Source: Bradyrhizobiaceae bacterium (lineage in GTDB: Bacteria > Bacteroidota > Ignavibacteria > Kapaibacteriales > Kapaibacteriaceae). From it: a DNA stretch of 45,972 nt. The stretch lies in the NCBI GenBank assembly GCA_024103135.1, contig JAGFIZ010000028.1, positions 1-45,972 of the forward strand, read 5' to 3'. Position 1 is the first letter of the stretch; every line of letters begins with the position of its first letter. The translations under genes and the position numbers were made by a program. Positions 17,088 through 25,940 of this stretch are shown piece by piece. Below the pieces are notes generated by a model that was given only the letters and a program-made list of their open reading frames with translations, did not search any database and was not told where the DNA came from.

Positions 17088-20000
17088 TAGCTTCTAACGC
17101 GCTCAACGCGCACGTTGACGAAGCGCCCGTTAATCTCGAGATCAACCCCCTCGGGTTGTTCCCCCCGCTCGAGCGATATCGCCAGCGTTTCCATTACAAT
17201 GTACGCCCGTAAAGACTGAAGTGCTTCGAACGTTTCGTCGTTGCAAACTGCAACAAGCTCTATCCGGTCCGTCACACTGAAACCAGATTCCTTACGGATC
17301 TTCTGAACTTTACTGACAAACTCCCTTGCGAGGCCTTCCCGCTCAAGTGCTACATCAACTTCCGTGTCTAATGCAACGGTGATGTTTTGCTCCGAAGCAA
17401 CGAGCCAACCTTCGATGTCCTCGCTTACAATCTCTACGTCTTCGTACTCGATCTGCACTGTGTCATTCCCTAACACCATGGCAAGAACGGAAGACTGCTC
17501 TAACTTCCTCACATGCTCGTTTGTCATAGTACGGATTGCCTGCGCCACGAGCTGCGTTCGATCGCCATACTTCTTCCCGATAATCTTGAAGTTTGGCTTG
17601 GCATTTCTTCGAACGATGTTGGTGTCGTCTCCAACATACTCGATTGCCTTAACGTTGATCTCTTCAAGTATCACATCCTCGACTGACTGAACTTGTCTGC
17701 GCATTGCCGGACTATCAATCGGAACAAGAATGCGACGTAATGGCTGGCGCGTCTTAATCCGTGCTTTCTCCCTCAAAGAACGTGCAAGCGAAACAATCGT
17801 TTGTGCTTGCTTCATCCGATGTTCAAGATCACGATCGATCAATGACTCATCAGACGATGGCAATATACAACAATGTATGCTCAAAGTGTTCTGTTGTTTG
17901 TCAAGACGTTGATATAAAAATTCACTCAGCATGGGAGCAACTGGCGCCATGAGTTCAACGATGCCGATCATGACTTCGTACAAGGTTGCATAGGCGGCGA
18001 GTTTGTCATCGTCCATCTCACCCTTCCAGAACCTTCTCCGATTCCGTCGTACATACCAGTTGCTCACTTCTTCAATGGCAAAGTCCTGGATGATTCTGCA
18101 TGCAGTGGTAAGGTCGTAATCATCATAGGCAGCGAGTGCCTCGATACGAACGGTCTGCAAGCGTGACAGGATCCACCGATCGATCTCCGGTCTGTCCGCA
18201 ACTGCCGCTGCAGTCATCGACGGATCATACTTGTCGATGTTCGCATACAGGGCAAAGAATTCATAGGTGTTCGTGATCGAACGGAAGAAGTCGGCAATGA
18301 CCGTGCGTGGAATTTCTTCTTCGTTGAACAGCTTGGGTTTCCAGACGGGAGAGGCCGACATGAGATACCACCGAATGGCATCGGCACCGTACTTGTCGAA
18401 AAGTGCAAAGGGATCGAGTGTGTTGCCCTTCGACTTCGACATCTTCTGTCCGTTCTTGTCTAGAACAAGATCGTTCACGACAACATTGGCATAGGCCACA
18501 TCACCAAATAATGCTGTGGCAATGTTGTGCATGGTGTAGAACCACCCGCGCGTTTGATCAATGCCTTCTGCGATAAAGTCTGCAGGGAACGACTTCTTGA
18601 ACAACTCGACATTTTCGAATGGATAGTGGAATTGTGCAAAGGGAACGCAACCACTATCGAACCATACATCTACGACTTCACGAGTGCGACGATAAGTCTT
18701 GCCGTTGCGGACAAATACGACTCTGTCGACAAATGGTCTGTGAAGATCCACGGCTACGCCAGACTCGGTCATTGGCACCAGCGTCCCGTCAGCTTCTTCC
18801 CACATACCCGTCATGAGCTCTTCAATTGAGCCGACGGCAAACATGTCTGCACCGTCTTCACTGATCCAGATTGGAAGGGGGCTTCCCCAGTATCGGTCAC
18901 GAGATAGGCTCCAGTCCTTGACCTCGTCGAGCCAATTGCCAAACCTACCGGCACCAATCTCAGGTGGATGCCAGTTAATGCGTTGATTGTTTGCAACCAG
19001 TTGGTCTCTGTACTGTGGCGAGGTGATAAACCATGAATCTCTAGCATAGTAAATCACGGGATTGTCCGTACGCCAACAATGTGGGTAGCTGTGCAGATAG
19101 TCAAACGACGCTTTGTAGATCTTGGAGCGTTCCTTGAGCAAACGCACAATATCCCTGTCAGCCCCCTCTTCGGTATGATCAGTGAAGGTGAAGGTCTTGA
19201 CCGTTCTACCAGCAAACTGCTGGACGTCGTCCGTAAAGCGTCCGGTTGGGGTTACAGGCTGAGGCATCGGCAGGTTGAACTGCTTTGACAACTCGTAGTC
19301 GTCCTGACCAAAAGCTGGTGCGATGTGAACGACGCCTGTACCGTCTGCCGTCGTTACGAACGATGCTGGAAGGACGGTGTGAACCGATGAGTGCTTTACA
19401 GTGTCTAGTACAACATCTGGGAAGATTGCCTCGTAAGTCGTACCTACCAACTCCGCCCCAGGAAAGGTCTTGATCACGTTTACTTCACCATCCAGGACGT
19501 CGAGTCTGGAAGTGGCAATCACGACCTTGATGACCACATCTGGTTTGTCCTTGACCTTGTGGGTGTGGTTGACCAGTGCATACTCGATGTCGGGTCCGAC
19601 TGCCAACGCCACGTTGGCAAACAACGTCCACGGTGTGGTTGTCCACACAAGGATGTGTGCATCCTCCAGACCCTCGATGGAGCTCTTGATTACTCGAAGC
19701 TGCAAGTAGACATTGGGATCACGCACTTCCTTGTAATTCTGCGAAAGCTCATGACTGCTAAGTGGTGTACCAAGAGTCGGACTTTGCGGGACTACCTTGA
19801 ATCCCTTGCTGATAAGCCCCTTATCGAAGAATTGTTTTAGTGCCCACCATACTGACTCGACATAGTTGTTCGTGCAGGTGATGTACGCACCGTCCATATC
19901 CAACCACAAGCCCATACGTCGCGTAAGCGACCTCCAGCCTTCCTGGTTGCTGATGTTCTCATCGACAATGGATTTACACTCACGATTGAACGTATCAACG

Positions 20001-20335
20001 CCAATCTGCTCGATCTGCGACTTCTCGGTTATGCCTAAGCGCTTTTCTGCAGCAATCTCGACGGGGAGTCCGTGAGTGTCCCACCCTGCTTGCCGACGAA
20101 CGTAGTATCCGCGCATCGTCTTGTACCGACAGAATGCATCCTTGATGGTACGAGCCATTAGGTGATGCAGACCAGGCTTGCCATTGACAGTTGGTGGACC
20201 TTCGAAGAATGAGAAAACTTCAGCTCCCTCACGGGCACGAAGCGAGGCATCAAAGACTTGATTTCGCTCCCAGTGTTCAAGAATGGATTCTTCGAGTTGA
20301 GAATAGGAAAAGTCGTCCGGAAACGGCTCGAACAT
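17087..20335 (-). CDS. ileS: Isoleucyl-tRNA synthetase, type 2 (eukaryote-like)
   Basis: 1082 residues. Class I synthetase that charges tRNA-Ile. The catalytic domain contains PPTVNGKPGLHH (47-58), RRQAGWDTHGLPVE and KMSKS (631-635, GQKMSKSKGNTLDPF). The CP1 editing domain is present (TTTPWTLFANVAL, HIAPAFGQDDYELSK). The anticodon-binding region has NWYVRRNRRRFWKG. The long C-terminus without a bacterial zinc finger places it in the IleRS2 group, which is naturally less sensitive to mupirocin. The HIGH signature is altered: G55-L56-H57-H58 replaces HxGH, the swapped GxHH form described for a subset of IleRS2 enzymes and linked to very high mupirocin resistance. It lies 33 bp downstream of the histidine kinase and may be co-transcribed with it. 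Confidence 0.96.
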   Translation of the reverse strand: MFEPFPDDFSYSQLEESILEHWERNQVFDASLRAREGAEVFSFFEGPPTVNGKPGLHHLMARTIKDAFCRYKTMRGYYVRRQAGWDTHGLPVEIAAEKRLGITEKSQIEQIGVDTFNRECKSIVDENISNQEGWRSLTRRMGLWLDMDGAYITCTNNYVESVWWALKQFFDKGLISKGFKVVPQSPTLGTPLSSHELSQNYKEVRDPNVYLQLRVIKSSIEGLEDAHILVWTTTPWTLFANVALAVGPDIEYALVNHTHKVKDKPDVVIKVVIATSRLDVLDGEVNVIKTFPGAELVGTTYEAIFPDVVLDTVKHSSVHTVLPASFVTTADGTGVVHIAPAFGQDDYELSKQFNLPMPQPVTPTGRFTDDVQQFAGRTVKTFTFTDHTEEGADRDIVRLLKERSKIYKASFDYLHSYPHCWRTDNPVIYYARDSWFITSPQYRDQLVANNQRINWHPPEIGAGRFGNWLDEVKDWSLSRDRYWGSPLPIWISEDGADMFAVGSIEELMTGMWEEADGTLVPMTESGVAVDLHRPFVDRVVFVRNGKTYRRTREVVDVWFDSGCVPFAQFHYPFENVELFKKSFPADFIAEGIDQTRGWFYTMHNIATALFGDVAYANVVVNDLVLDKNGQKMSKSKGNTLDPFALFDKYGADAIRWYLMSASPVWKPKLFNEEEIPRTVIADFFRSITNTYEFFALYANIDKYDPSMTAAAVADRPEIDRWILSRLQTVRIEALAAYDDYDLTTACRIIQDFAIEEVSNWYVRRNRRRFWKGEMDDDKLAAYATLYEVMIGIVELMAPVAPMLSEFLYQRLDKQQNTLSIHCCILPSSDESLIDRDLEHRMKQAQTIVSLARSLREKARIKTRQPLRRILVPIDSPAMRRQVQSVEDVILEEINVKAIEYVGDDTNIVRRNAKPNFKIIGKKYGDRTQLVAQAIRTMTNEHVRKLEQSSVLAMVLGNDTVQIEYEDVEIVSEDIEGWLVASEQNITVALDTEVDVALEREGLAREFVSKVQKIRKESGFSVTDRIELVAVCNDETFEALQSLRAYIVMETLAISLERGEQPEGVDLEINGRFVNVRVERVRS

Positions 20336-20368
20336 AGCGTTGTATCAGTGTGGTTTTGGTGTGCAAAC

Positions 20369-21889
20369 TTACACAGAACGTGGAAGTGTTATGGTGAAGG
20401 TGGTCCCGACATTCACCGTGCTTTCAGCGGTGATTGTTCCTCCGTGCATCTCGATAATCCAGCGCACAATGGATAATCCGAGGCCCGTTCCTTGAATGTC
20501 TTGCGAGCGAGCCTGGTCTACCCTGTAGAAACGATCGTAGATTTTTGAAAGGAGATGTGGTTCAATTCCAATTCCAGTGTCCGTGACCTTAAGGTGAACG
20601 TTGCTGAACTCTGCATAGAGCTTCACGTCGACGCTTCCTGACGGATTGGTGTACTTGAGTGCATTCTCGAGGACGTTGAGTATTGCTTGGTGCAGGCGAA
20701 CTGAATCTCCGGAAACCATCAGTCCGCGCTGAATCGAACTCGTTACGGTTATCGATTTTCGTTCGGCGAGAATGCCGATGTCTTCACACAAATCGTCCAG
20801 CATACTGGTGATGTTCACCGGCTTATGCTCAAGCTGCAACTGTCCGCTCTCGGCTCGTGACAGGTCGAGCAATCCTTGTACTACATGGGTCAATCTTACG
20901 ACTTCTTCCAGACAGCTCTCCAGCGTAATGCGTGCATCGTCGTTGATTTTCGGATCACGAAGTGCAACCTCTATCTCTCCCATCAGGATTGCCAATGGCG
21001 TCTTTAACTCGTGCGATGCATCGGCTGTGAACTGTCGTACTTGCTCGAATGAACGTTCGAGACGCGCAATCATGTCGTTTAGAATGTCGGTAAGCCGTCC
21101 AATCTCGTCGTTACTAACTGGTGCAGGCAGTCGCTCCGACAGTCGTTCAGCAGTAATTCTCCGAGCTGCCTTAGCAATGTGATCAACAGGTCGTAAGGCC
21201 CGGCGGGCAAGGAACCATCCAGCACCGATGCTGACCACTATCAAAAATGGAATCGAATAAAGGAGCAGACTAAAGAGTCGACGCAACATGAAGTCGACCT
21301 CGGCAACGGGATAGGCCGCGGCAACCTCTGCACGAGCATCCTTGACAACGGTAAGCCGATAGCTTGTACCTCGGATTGATATCCACGTCGTCATCCTGTC
21401 GGCTGAGCCTGGTCCCATTGGTAGGACTGACTCCAAGCGCGGCAGCGAGTCGGTCAGAAGATTGTCAGACCTCCATACTACCTCCCCCGATGGAGAGCGT
21501 ACCTGGAGCAAGTACGTACTTGAGTTAAGCAGTACGTGTTCATAGACTGCCGTCCACACGGGATCCTGCGGCTGGTCGATCACGCTGTCTGGTACCGGGA
21601 TTGGTCCAACAAAATCTCGGAGCGATGAACGCTGCAGGAAGGCGAACACGTCCTCCCCGCTCTCCTTTCGGCGATTCTTCTTTACTGGTGCAAGTGGCTG
21701 TTTGGCTTCGTCCTGCTCACGCTCGATAACGGCAAGCAGACTAGAACCTGCACGCACGAGCGAGGCATCAAGGTTGGCATAGAGCTCGTTCGACACGGTG
21801 TAATAGGCTACGACGGCGAACCCACCCGTGGTGAGTGCGACCAAGGCCCCGTACAACAAGGCAAGACGTGTGCGCAGTGTGAACTTCAC
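20369..21889 (-). CDS. Orphan sensor histidine kinase (HAMP, HisKA, HATPase)
   Basis: 506 residues from a GTG at 21887-21889. Membrane segments at about 8-32 and 205-228 enclose a periplasmic sensor region of ~170 residues with no recognised fold. HAMP (about 230-282; RRALRPVDHIAKAARRIT) leads to the HisKA box with phospho-acceptor H293 (FTADASHELKTPLAILMGE). The ATPase domain shows the N box (LENALKYTNPSGS), G1 (DTGIGIEPHLLSKIYDRFYR) and G2 (GTGLGLSIVRWI) motifs. The layout is that of OmpR-partner (EnvZ/CusS-type) kinases. No response-regulator gene lies within the window, so the partner is encoded elsewhere. The gene is divergent from murI with 49 bp between starts, and a TAGATTCG sequence (one mismatch to TAnnTTTG) ends 4 bases before its start codon. 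Confidence 0.92.
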   Translation of the reverse strand: MKFTLRTRLALLYGALVALTTGGFAVVAYYTVSNELYANLDASLVRAGSSLLAVIEREQDEAKQPLAPVKKNRRKESGEDVFAFLQRSSLRDFVGPIPVPDSVIDQPQDPVWTAVYEHVLLNSSTYLLQVRSPSGEVVWRSDNLLTDSLPRLESVLPMGPGSADRMTTWISIRGTSYRLTVVKDARAEVAAAYPVAEVDFMLRRLFSLLLYSIPFLIVVSIGAGWFLARRALRPVDHIAKAARRITAERLSERLPAPVSNDEIGRLTDILNDMIARLERSFEQVRQFTADASHELKTPLAILMGEIEVALRDPKINDDARITLESCLEEVVRLTHVVQGLLDLSRAESGQLQLEHKPVNITSMLDDLCEDIGILAERKSITVTSSIQRGLMVSGDSVRLHQAILNVLENALKYTNPSGSVDVKLYAEFSNVHLKVTDTGIGIEPHLLSKIYDRFYRVDQARSQDIQGTGLGLSIVRWIIEMHGGTITAESTVNVGTTFTITLPRSV

Positions 21890-21926
21890 AGATCGAATCT
21901 ACGCAGTCAGGGGGCTAGGGCATGTG

Positions 21927-21934
21927 TAGTTTTG
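21927..21934 (+). promoter_or_regulatory. Candidate -7 element for murI (TAGTTTTG), implies leaderless mRNA
   Basis: Exact TAnnTTTG match ending 4 bases before the murI ATG (21939). Transcription from it would start at the initiation codon. No -33 TTG and no Shine-Dalgarno sequence are seen. Confidence 0.5.
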
Positions 21935-21938
21935 TCGA

Positions 21939-22811
21939 ATGCCAGTAGATACGCGTCCGATTGGTGTGTTTGACTCCGGTATCGGAGGTCTCACCGTACT
22001 GCGACAGCTCGTTGCCATGTTCCCCGATGAGCGGTTCGTGTACTTGGGTGACACGGCACGTGTTCCGTACGGGAACAAGAGTGCCGACACCGTGCAACGA
22101 TATTCTCGCGAGTGTGCCGATTTTTTGCTCGAACACAATGTGAAACTCATCGTGATTGCTTGCAACACAGCATCGGCATTGGCAATTGACAACGTTCGGT
22201 CATTTACCGACGTTCCGATCATTGGCATGATCGAGCCAGCCGCACGCCACGCAGTGCAAGCAAGTAAGACAGGCAACATCGGCGTCATTGGTACTCGCGC
22301 TACAATCTCGTCGAATGCTTACGAGGTGGCCATACGGCAGGTCGTTACTTCCTCGCAGTCAAACGCTGGTCGTCCATGGAAAGTCCCCACGCTCGTTAGC
22401 CGACCATGTCCACTCTTTGTTCCGCTCGTCGAAGAAGGATGGACGGATACGGAAGCCACCAGGATGATCGCCGAGGTTTATCTGAAGCCACTCCTGAGTC
22501 AGCACATCGACACATTGGTCCTAGGCTGCACTCACTATCCATTGATTGCGCCATTAATTCAATCAATCGCACCAGGTGTGACGCTTATTGATTGCGGTCA
22601 TGCCGCTGCTCAGGCTGCAGCCGACGTACTTGGTCAACCCACAACACGAATGACCGAGCCAAGCGCTAGCGCCATTCGCGAGCATGTGAGCTTCTATTTG
22701 ACGGACTACACACCTTCTTTCCAGATGATTGCCAAGGACTTTCTCGGTGTGGCCGTGGAAGAACCAGCTCGAACGATTTTGCGTGACCTGCAAGTACCGA
22801 GCCAACGTTGA
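21939..22811 (+). CDS. murI: Glutamate racemase
   Basis: 290 residues. Converts L- to D-glutamate for peptidoglycan. The family motifs PIGVFDSGIGGLTVLR, VYLGDTARVPYGNKS, the first catalytic cysteine in VIACNTASA and the second in VLGCTHYPLI are all present, with the usual spacing. Length is slightly above the common 260-275, owing to a longer C-terminus (from TDYTPSFQM). The ATG at 21939 directly follows a -7 element, suggesting a leaderless transcript. The divergent neighbour is a histidine kinase. An ABC permease gene follows after 60 bp. Confidence 0.96.
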   Translation: MPVDTRPIGVFDSGIGGLTVLRQLVAMFPDERFVYLGDTARVPYGNKSADTVQRYSRECADFLLEHNVKLIVIACNTASALAIDNVRSFTDVPIIGMIEPAARHAVQASKTGNIGVIGTRATISSNAYEVAIRQVVTSSQSNAGRPWKVPTLVSRPCPLFVPLVEEGWTDTEATRMIAEVYLKPLLSQHIDTLVLGCTHYPLIAPLIQSIAPGVTLIDCGHAAAQAAADVLGQPTTRMTEPSASAIREHVSFYLTDYTPSFQMIAKDFLGVAVEEPARTILRDLQVPSQR

Positions 22812-22871
22812 TTGTCCGCCTACCATACTAAATTGTGCGAGTACACCGACTAACAGAACACGGAACTCACG

Positions 22872-23804
22872 TTGAACATCCTACTGGCCATCTTTTCCCC
22901 TAGAAAGCTACTCTACACGCTCTTGGTGTTGCTTGGTGTTGTGCTTATTACGTTTTTCGTCAGACCGCCGGGCGACCCCGCACGCGTCGCTCTGGGTCAG
23001 CACGCCGACGCGAAATCAGTCCAAGCCATGCAGCAACAGTTAGGACTCGACAAGCCACTGCCAGTGCAGATCTTCAAGTACGTTACGAACCTTGCTCAGG
23101 GCGACCTTGGACGCAGCATCGTCACAGGGAAACCGGTGATGGAAACGATTATGGAGCGTCTACCGGCCACCGCATTACTTGCCGTGAGTTCGATGGCCCT
23201 GGCAACCATTCTAGGGATCGTACTAGGCGTGTTCGCCGCATGGAAGGCCAATAGTTGGATCGATACAGCACTCATGAGTACCTCGTTGTTGGGAATAAGT
23301 CTTCCCTCCTTCGTCGTAGGTCTGCTGTTCATCTTATGGTTTGCCGTCCAGCGCGAATGGTTCCCCATAAGCGGATACGTCGACAAGGGCTGGGAATACC
23401 TTGTACTCCCGATGATCACCCTTGCCATTCGCCCCCTATCCGTCATTGCTCGTATCACACGATCAAGCATGCTTGACGTGTTGGGTATGGACTATGTACG
23501 TACGGCAAGGGCAAAGGGGCTTTCGTACATCAGCGTATTCTTCAAGCATGCCTTGCGCAATGCGTTGAACCCCGTGATCACTACCGTGAGTGCGTGGTTC
23601 GCAGGACTACTTGCCGGAACGTACTTTATCGAGTTGGTGTTTAACTGGCCAGGAATCGGCCTCGCAACCTTTAATGCCATCGAGAAGCTTGATTATCCAG
23701 TTATTCAAGGGACCGTGCTGGTGACTGCATTGATTTTTGTGGCTACGAACGTCATCGCCGACGCTGTCTACACGCTCATTGATCCAAAGGTGCGTGCTCA
23801 ATGA
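22872..23804 (+). CDS. ABC transporter permease, DppB/OppB type
   Basis: 310 residues from a TTG at 22872, needed to include the first membrane segment (about 10-30). Six membrane segments are expected. The N-terminal GDPARVALGQHA and QQLGLDKPLPVQ motifs are typical of peptide/nickel permeases. The EAA loop that contacts the ATPase is YVRTARAKGLS (followed by FFKHALRNALNPVI). It should form a heterodimer with the next gene product, which it overlaps by 4 bp (ATGA, 23801-23804). Imports peptides or nickel by homology; no substrate-binding protein or ATPase gene is adjacent, so those partners are encoded elsewhere. Confidence 0.93.
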   Translation: MNILLAIFSPRKLLYTLLVLLGVVLITFFVRPPGDPARVALGQHADAKSVQAMQQQLGLDKPLPVQIFKYVTNLAQGDLGRSIVTGKPVMETIMERLPATALLAVSSMALATILGIVLGVFAAWKANSWIDTALMSTSLLGISLPSFVVGLLFILWFAVQREWFPISGYVDKGWEYLVLPMITLAIRPLSVIARITRSSMLDVLGMDYVRTARAKGLSYISVFFKHALRNALNPVITTVSAWFAGLLAGTYFIELVFNWPGIGLATFNAIEKLDYPVIQGTVLVTALIFVATNVIADAVYTLIDPKVRAQ

Positions 23805-24832
23805 GTACACCGCTTCAGCAGTCCTGGCGCAGAATTCGCAAGAATCCTGGTGCAATGATCGGCATGGTCATCCTGCTAGTGATGGTATTCATGGCCATTG
23901 TTGCACCACTGATTACACCCTTTGATCCAACGACGCAATTCCTGGAGTACAGCGTTCAGCAACCTGGATTCAAGGGTAACGTGTTGAAGAAAACAAATCC
24001 GTCAAATCCGGATCGACCGATACTTATCGCCATCAAGGAGTTTGCTGTTCGTGGTGATTCGGTGTACTACACCGATCCCGCTGGTGAACACTACCGGTTT
24101 CATAAGTCGTTGCTCGCTGGGTCGACGGAAGATGAATGGCATATCACGCCAACCTTCATCCTGGGTACGGACCGTTTTGGTAGGGACTTGTGGACGCGCC
24201 TGATCTATGGCATGCGCGTATCACTCACCGTAGGCGTGATAGCGCAGACCATTGCACTCATTGTCGGTGTACTACTAGGTTCCCTTGCAGGCTACTTCCG
24301 CGGTTGGGTGGACGACTGCATCATGTGGTTGATCAATGTTGTCTGGTCGTTCCCTACCCTCCTACTCGTTGTTGCCTTTAGCGTCATCCTTGGCAAAGGA
24401 TACTGGCAGACATTCATTGCCATTGGCATCAGCTCGTGGGTGGATATTGCGAGGATTGTACGCGGACAGTTCTTCTCGATTCGCGAAGCGGAGTATATCG
24501 AGGCCACAAGAGCATTCGGTTATGGTTCGATTCGTACCATCTTCCGGCACATGCTTCCCAATGCCATCGGACCGGTCATCGTACTGGCAACGGCCGGATT
24601 TGCAACGGCAATCATTGCCGAGGCTTCGTTGTCGTTCATCGGCATGGGCGTCCAGCCACCGATGCCGTCGTGGGGACAGATGATCAAGGATGGTTATGGC
24701 TACATTGCCTTAGGTGTAAAATGGGGCATGACCGTGTTTCCTGCAGCAGCGATGGCCATTGCCGTCATTGCCCTGAACTTATTCGGCGATGGATTGCGGG
24801 ACGCCTTCGATCCACGCACAAGTCAGCGCTAG
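23801..24832 (+). CDS. ABC transporter permease, DppC/OppC type
   Basis: 343 residues. The N-terminal OppC_N membrane helix (RRIRKNPGAMIGMVILLVM) is followed by a large outward-facing segment of about 75 residues (from FDPTTQFLEYS to STEDEWHITP) before the conserved HxLGTDxxGRD-like motif, here FILGTDRFGRDLWTRLIYG. The EAA loop is YIEATRAFGYGSIRTIFRHM. The C-terminus DGLRDAFDP is typical. The periplasmic insert is longer than in E. coli OppC and matches the extended OppC form of some FCB bacteria (inference). Forms the membrane channel with the upstream permease. Confidence 0.93.
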   Translation: MSTPLQQSWRRIRKNPGAMIGMVILLVMVFMAIVAPLITPFDPTTQFLEYSVQQPGFKGNVLKKTNPSNPDRPILIAIKEFAVRGDSVYYTDPAGEHYRFHKSLLAGSTEDEWHITPTFILGTDRFGRDLWTRLIYGMRVSLTVGVIAQTIALIVGVLLGSLAGYFRGWVDDCIMWLINVVWSFPTLLLVVAFSVILGKGYWQTFIAIGISSWVDIARIVRGQFFSIREAEYIEATRAFGYGSIRTIFRHMLPNAIGPVIVLATAGFATAIIAEASLSFIGMGVQPPMPSWGQMIKDGYGYIALGVKWGMTVFPAAAMAIAVIALNLFGDGLRDAFDPRTSQR

Positions 24833-24848
24833 TTGTGTCTTGGATGTT

Positions 24849-25940
24849 ATGATTACCGAGTTACTGAAGCAAGACACACTCCCACCGGTCATCCTTCTCT
24901 TTGGCGAAGAAGATCTACTGGTCGACGAAGCTGCATCGGCGCTGTTCAACGCCGCAAGCAAGTCTGATGCTGCCGGGATGAGTACTGATGTTCTGGACGG
25001 TGACGGACAGACGCTGGACGCCATCTTGTCGGTTGCGCGTTCCTACCCGATGATGAGCGACAGAAGGACCATCTGGGTGCGGCGGTTTGAGAAAGTCAAA
25101 ACGAGCAAGGCCAAGGGGGCTCCATTACTTGATGCGTATCTAGCCGACCCGATGGCGTCGACTACGTTGATCTTTAGTGCCTCTATTCCAACGGCAGCTG
25201 GTATCGGGGCACTGCGAACCAAGAATCCGACATCAGCCCAGCGCAAGATCAAGGCGTTGACCTTTCCATTCTCCACGCTACTACAACAGAGTACCTGGAT
25301 TGAGTACCCTGCGATGAAGGCAGCTCAGGTAACGTCATGGGTCCAGAAGCGATGCGAAGCATTAGGCCTGTCAGTCAGCATGCCGTTATGTGAGTACATC
25401 ATCACCAGACATGGCACGGCACTGAGGGAACTCGACCTCGAGTTAGTCAAACTCAAGACCTTTGTTGGCGAGAAGTTGGAGGTTGACGAGGCCGACGTGC
25501 TTGCAGTCGTTGGCGACTCGAGGAGTCATTCAATTTTCGAACTCCAGCGAGCCATTGGACAAGCCAATCCATCACTAGCCATTGCTATTGCCGATCGAAT
25601 GCTGTCGACCGACAGGCAAGAGCTGATGATCATCGCCATGCTAACGAGATATTTCACCACCTTGTACAAGCTAATTGATGCAGCTTCACTCAACAACAGA
25701 GATGCCATTGCCTCTGCGATTGGTGTAGCCCCCTTCCTTGTTGACGAATACTTGACGGCACTACAACACCTTGGGGCGCGACGTGTAGAACGAGCCCTGC
25801 GTGAGCTCCGACGTGCAGAATCGCTCCTTAAGAGCAGTCCGTTGGATGCCCGCGCCATCGTCGAAATGCTGCTCCTTGCAATCCTTACATCGCCCGCCGA
25901 CAGTCACAAGAGCATTTCGCTGGATATTTTTGCCGTGTGA
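24849..25940 (+). CDS. holA: DNA polymerase III delta subunit
   Basis: 363 residues from the ATG at 24849 (MITELLKQ). Clamp-loader subunit that opens the beta sliding clamp. The N-terminal AAA-like domain shows PPVILLFGEEDLLVDEAAS, without a functional Walker A, as expected for delta. The middle contains EYIITRHGTALRELDLELVKL. The C-terminal collar region contains SIFELQRAIGQANPSLAIAI and LLKSSPLDARAIVEMLLLAI, typical of HolA. The start was chosen because the frame upstream overlaps the permease gene. The stop overlaps the GTG of the next gene (GTGA, 25937-25940). Confidence 0.9.
   Translation: MITELLKQDTLPPVILLFGEEDLLVDEAASALFNAASKSDAAGMSTDVLDGDGQTLDAILSVARSYPMMSDRRTIWVRRFEKVKTSKAKGAPLLDAYLADPMASTTLIFSASIPTAAGIGALRTKNPTSAQRKIKALTFPFSTLLQQSTWIEYPAMKAAQVTSWVQKRCEALGLSVSMPLCEYIITRHGTALRELDLELVKLKTFVGEKLEVDEADVLAVVGDSRSHSIFELQRAIGQANPSLAIAIADRMLSTDRQELMIIAMLTRYFTTLYKLIDAASLNNRDAIASAIGVAPFLVDEYLTALQHLGARRVERALRELRRAESLLKSSPLDARAIVEMLLLAILTSPADSHKSISLDIFAV

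Noticed and set aside
24789..24848. Upstream start for holA
   Set aside because: It would lie inside the end of the permease gene; the family N-terminus fits the ATG at 24849.
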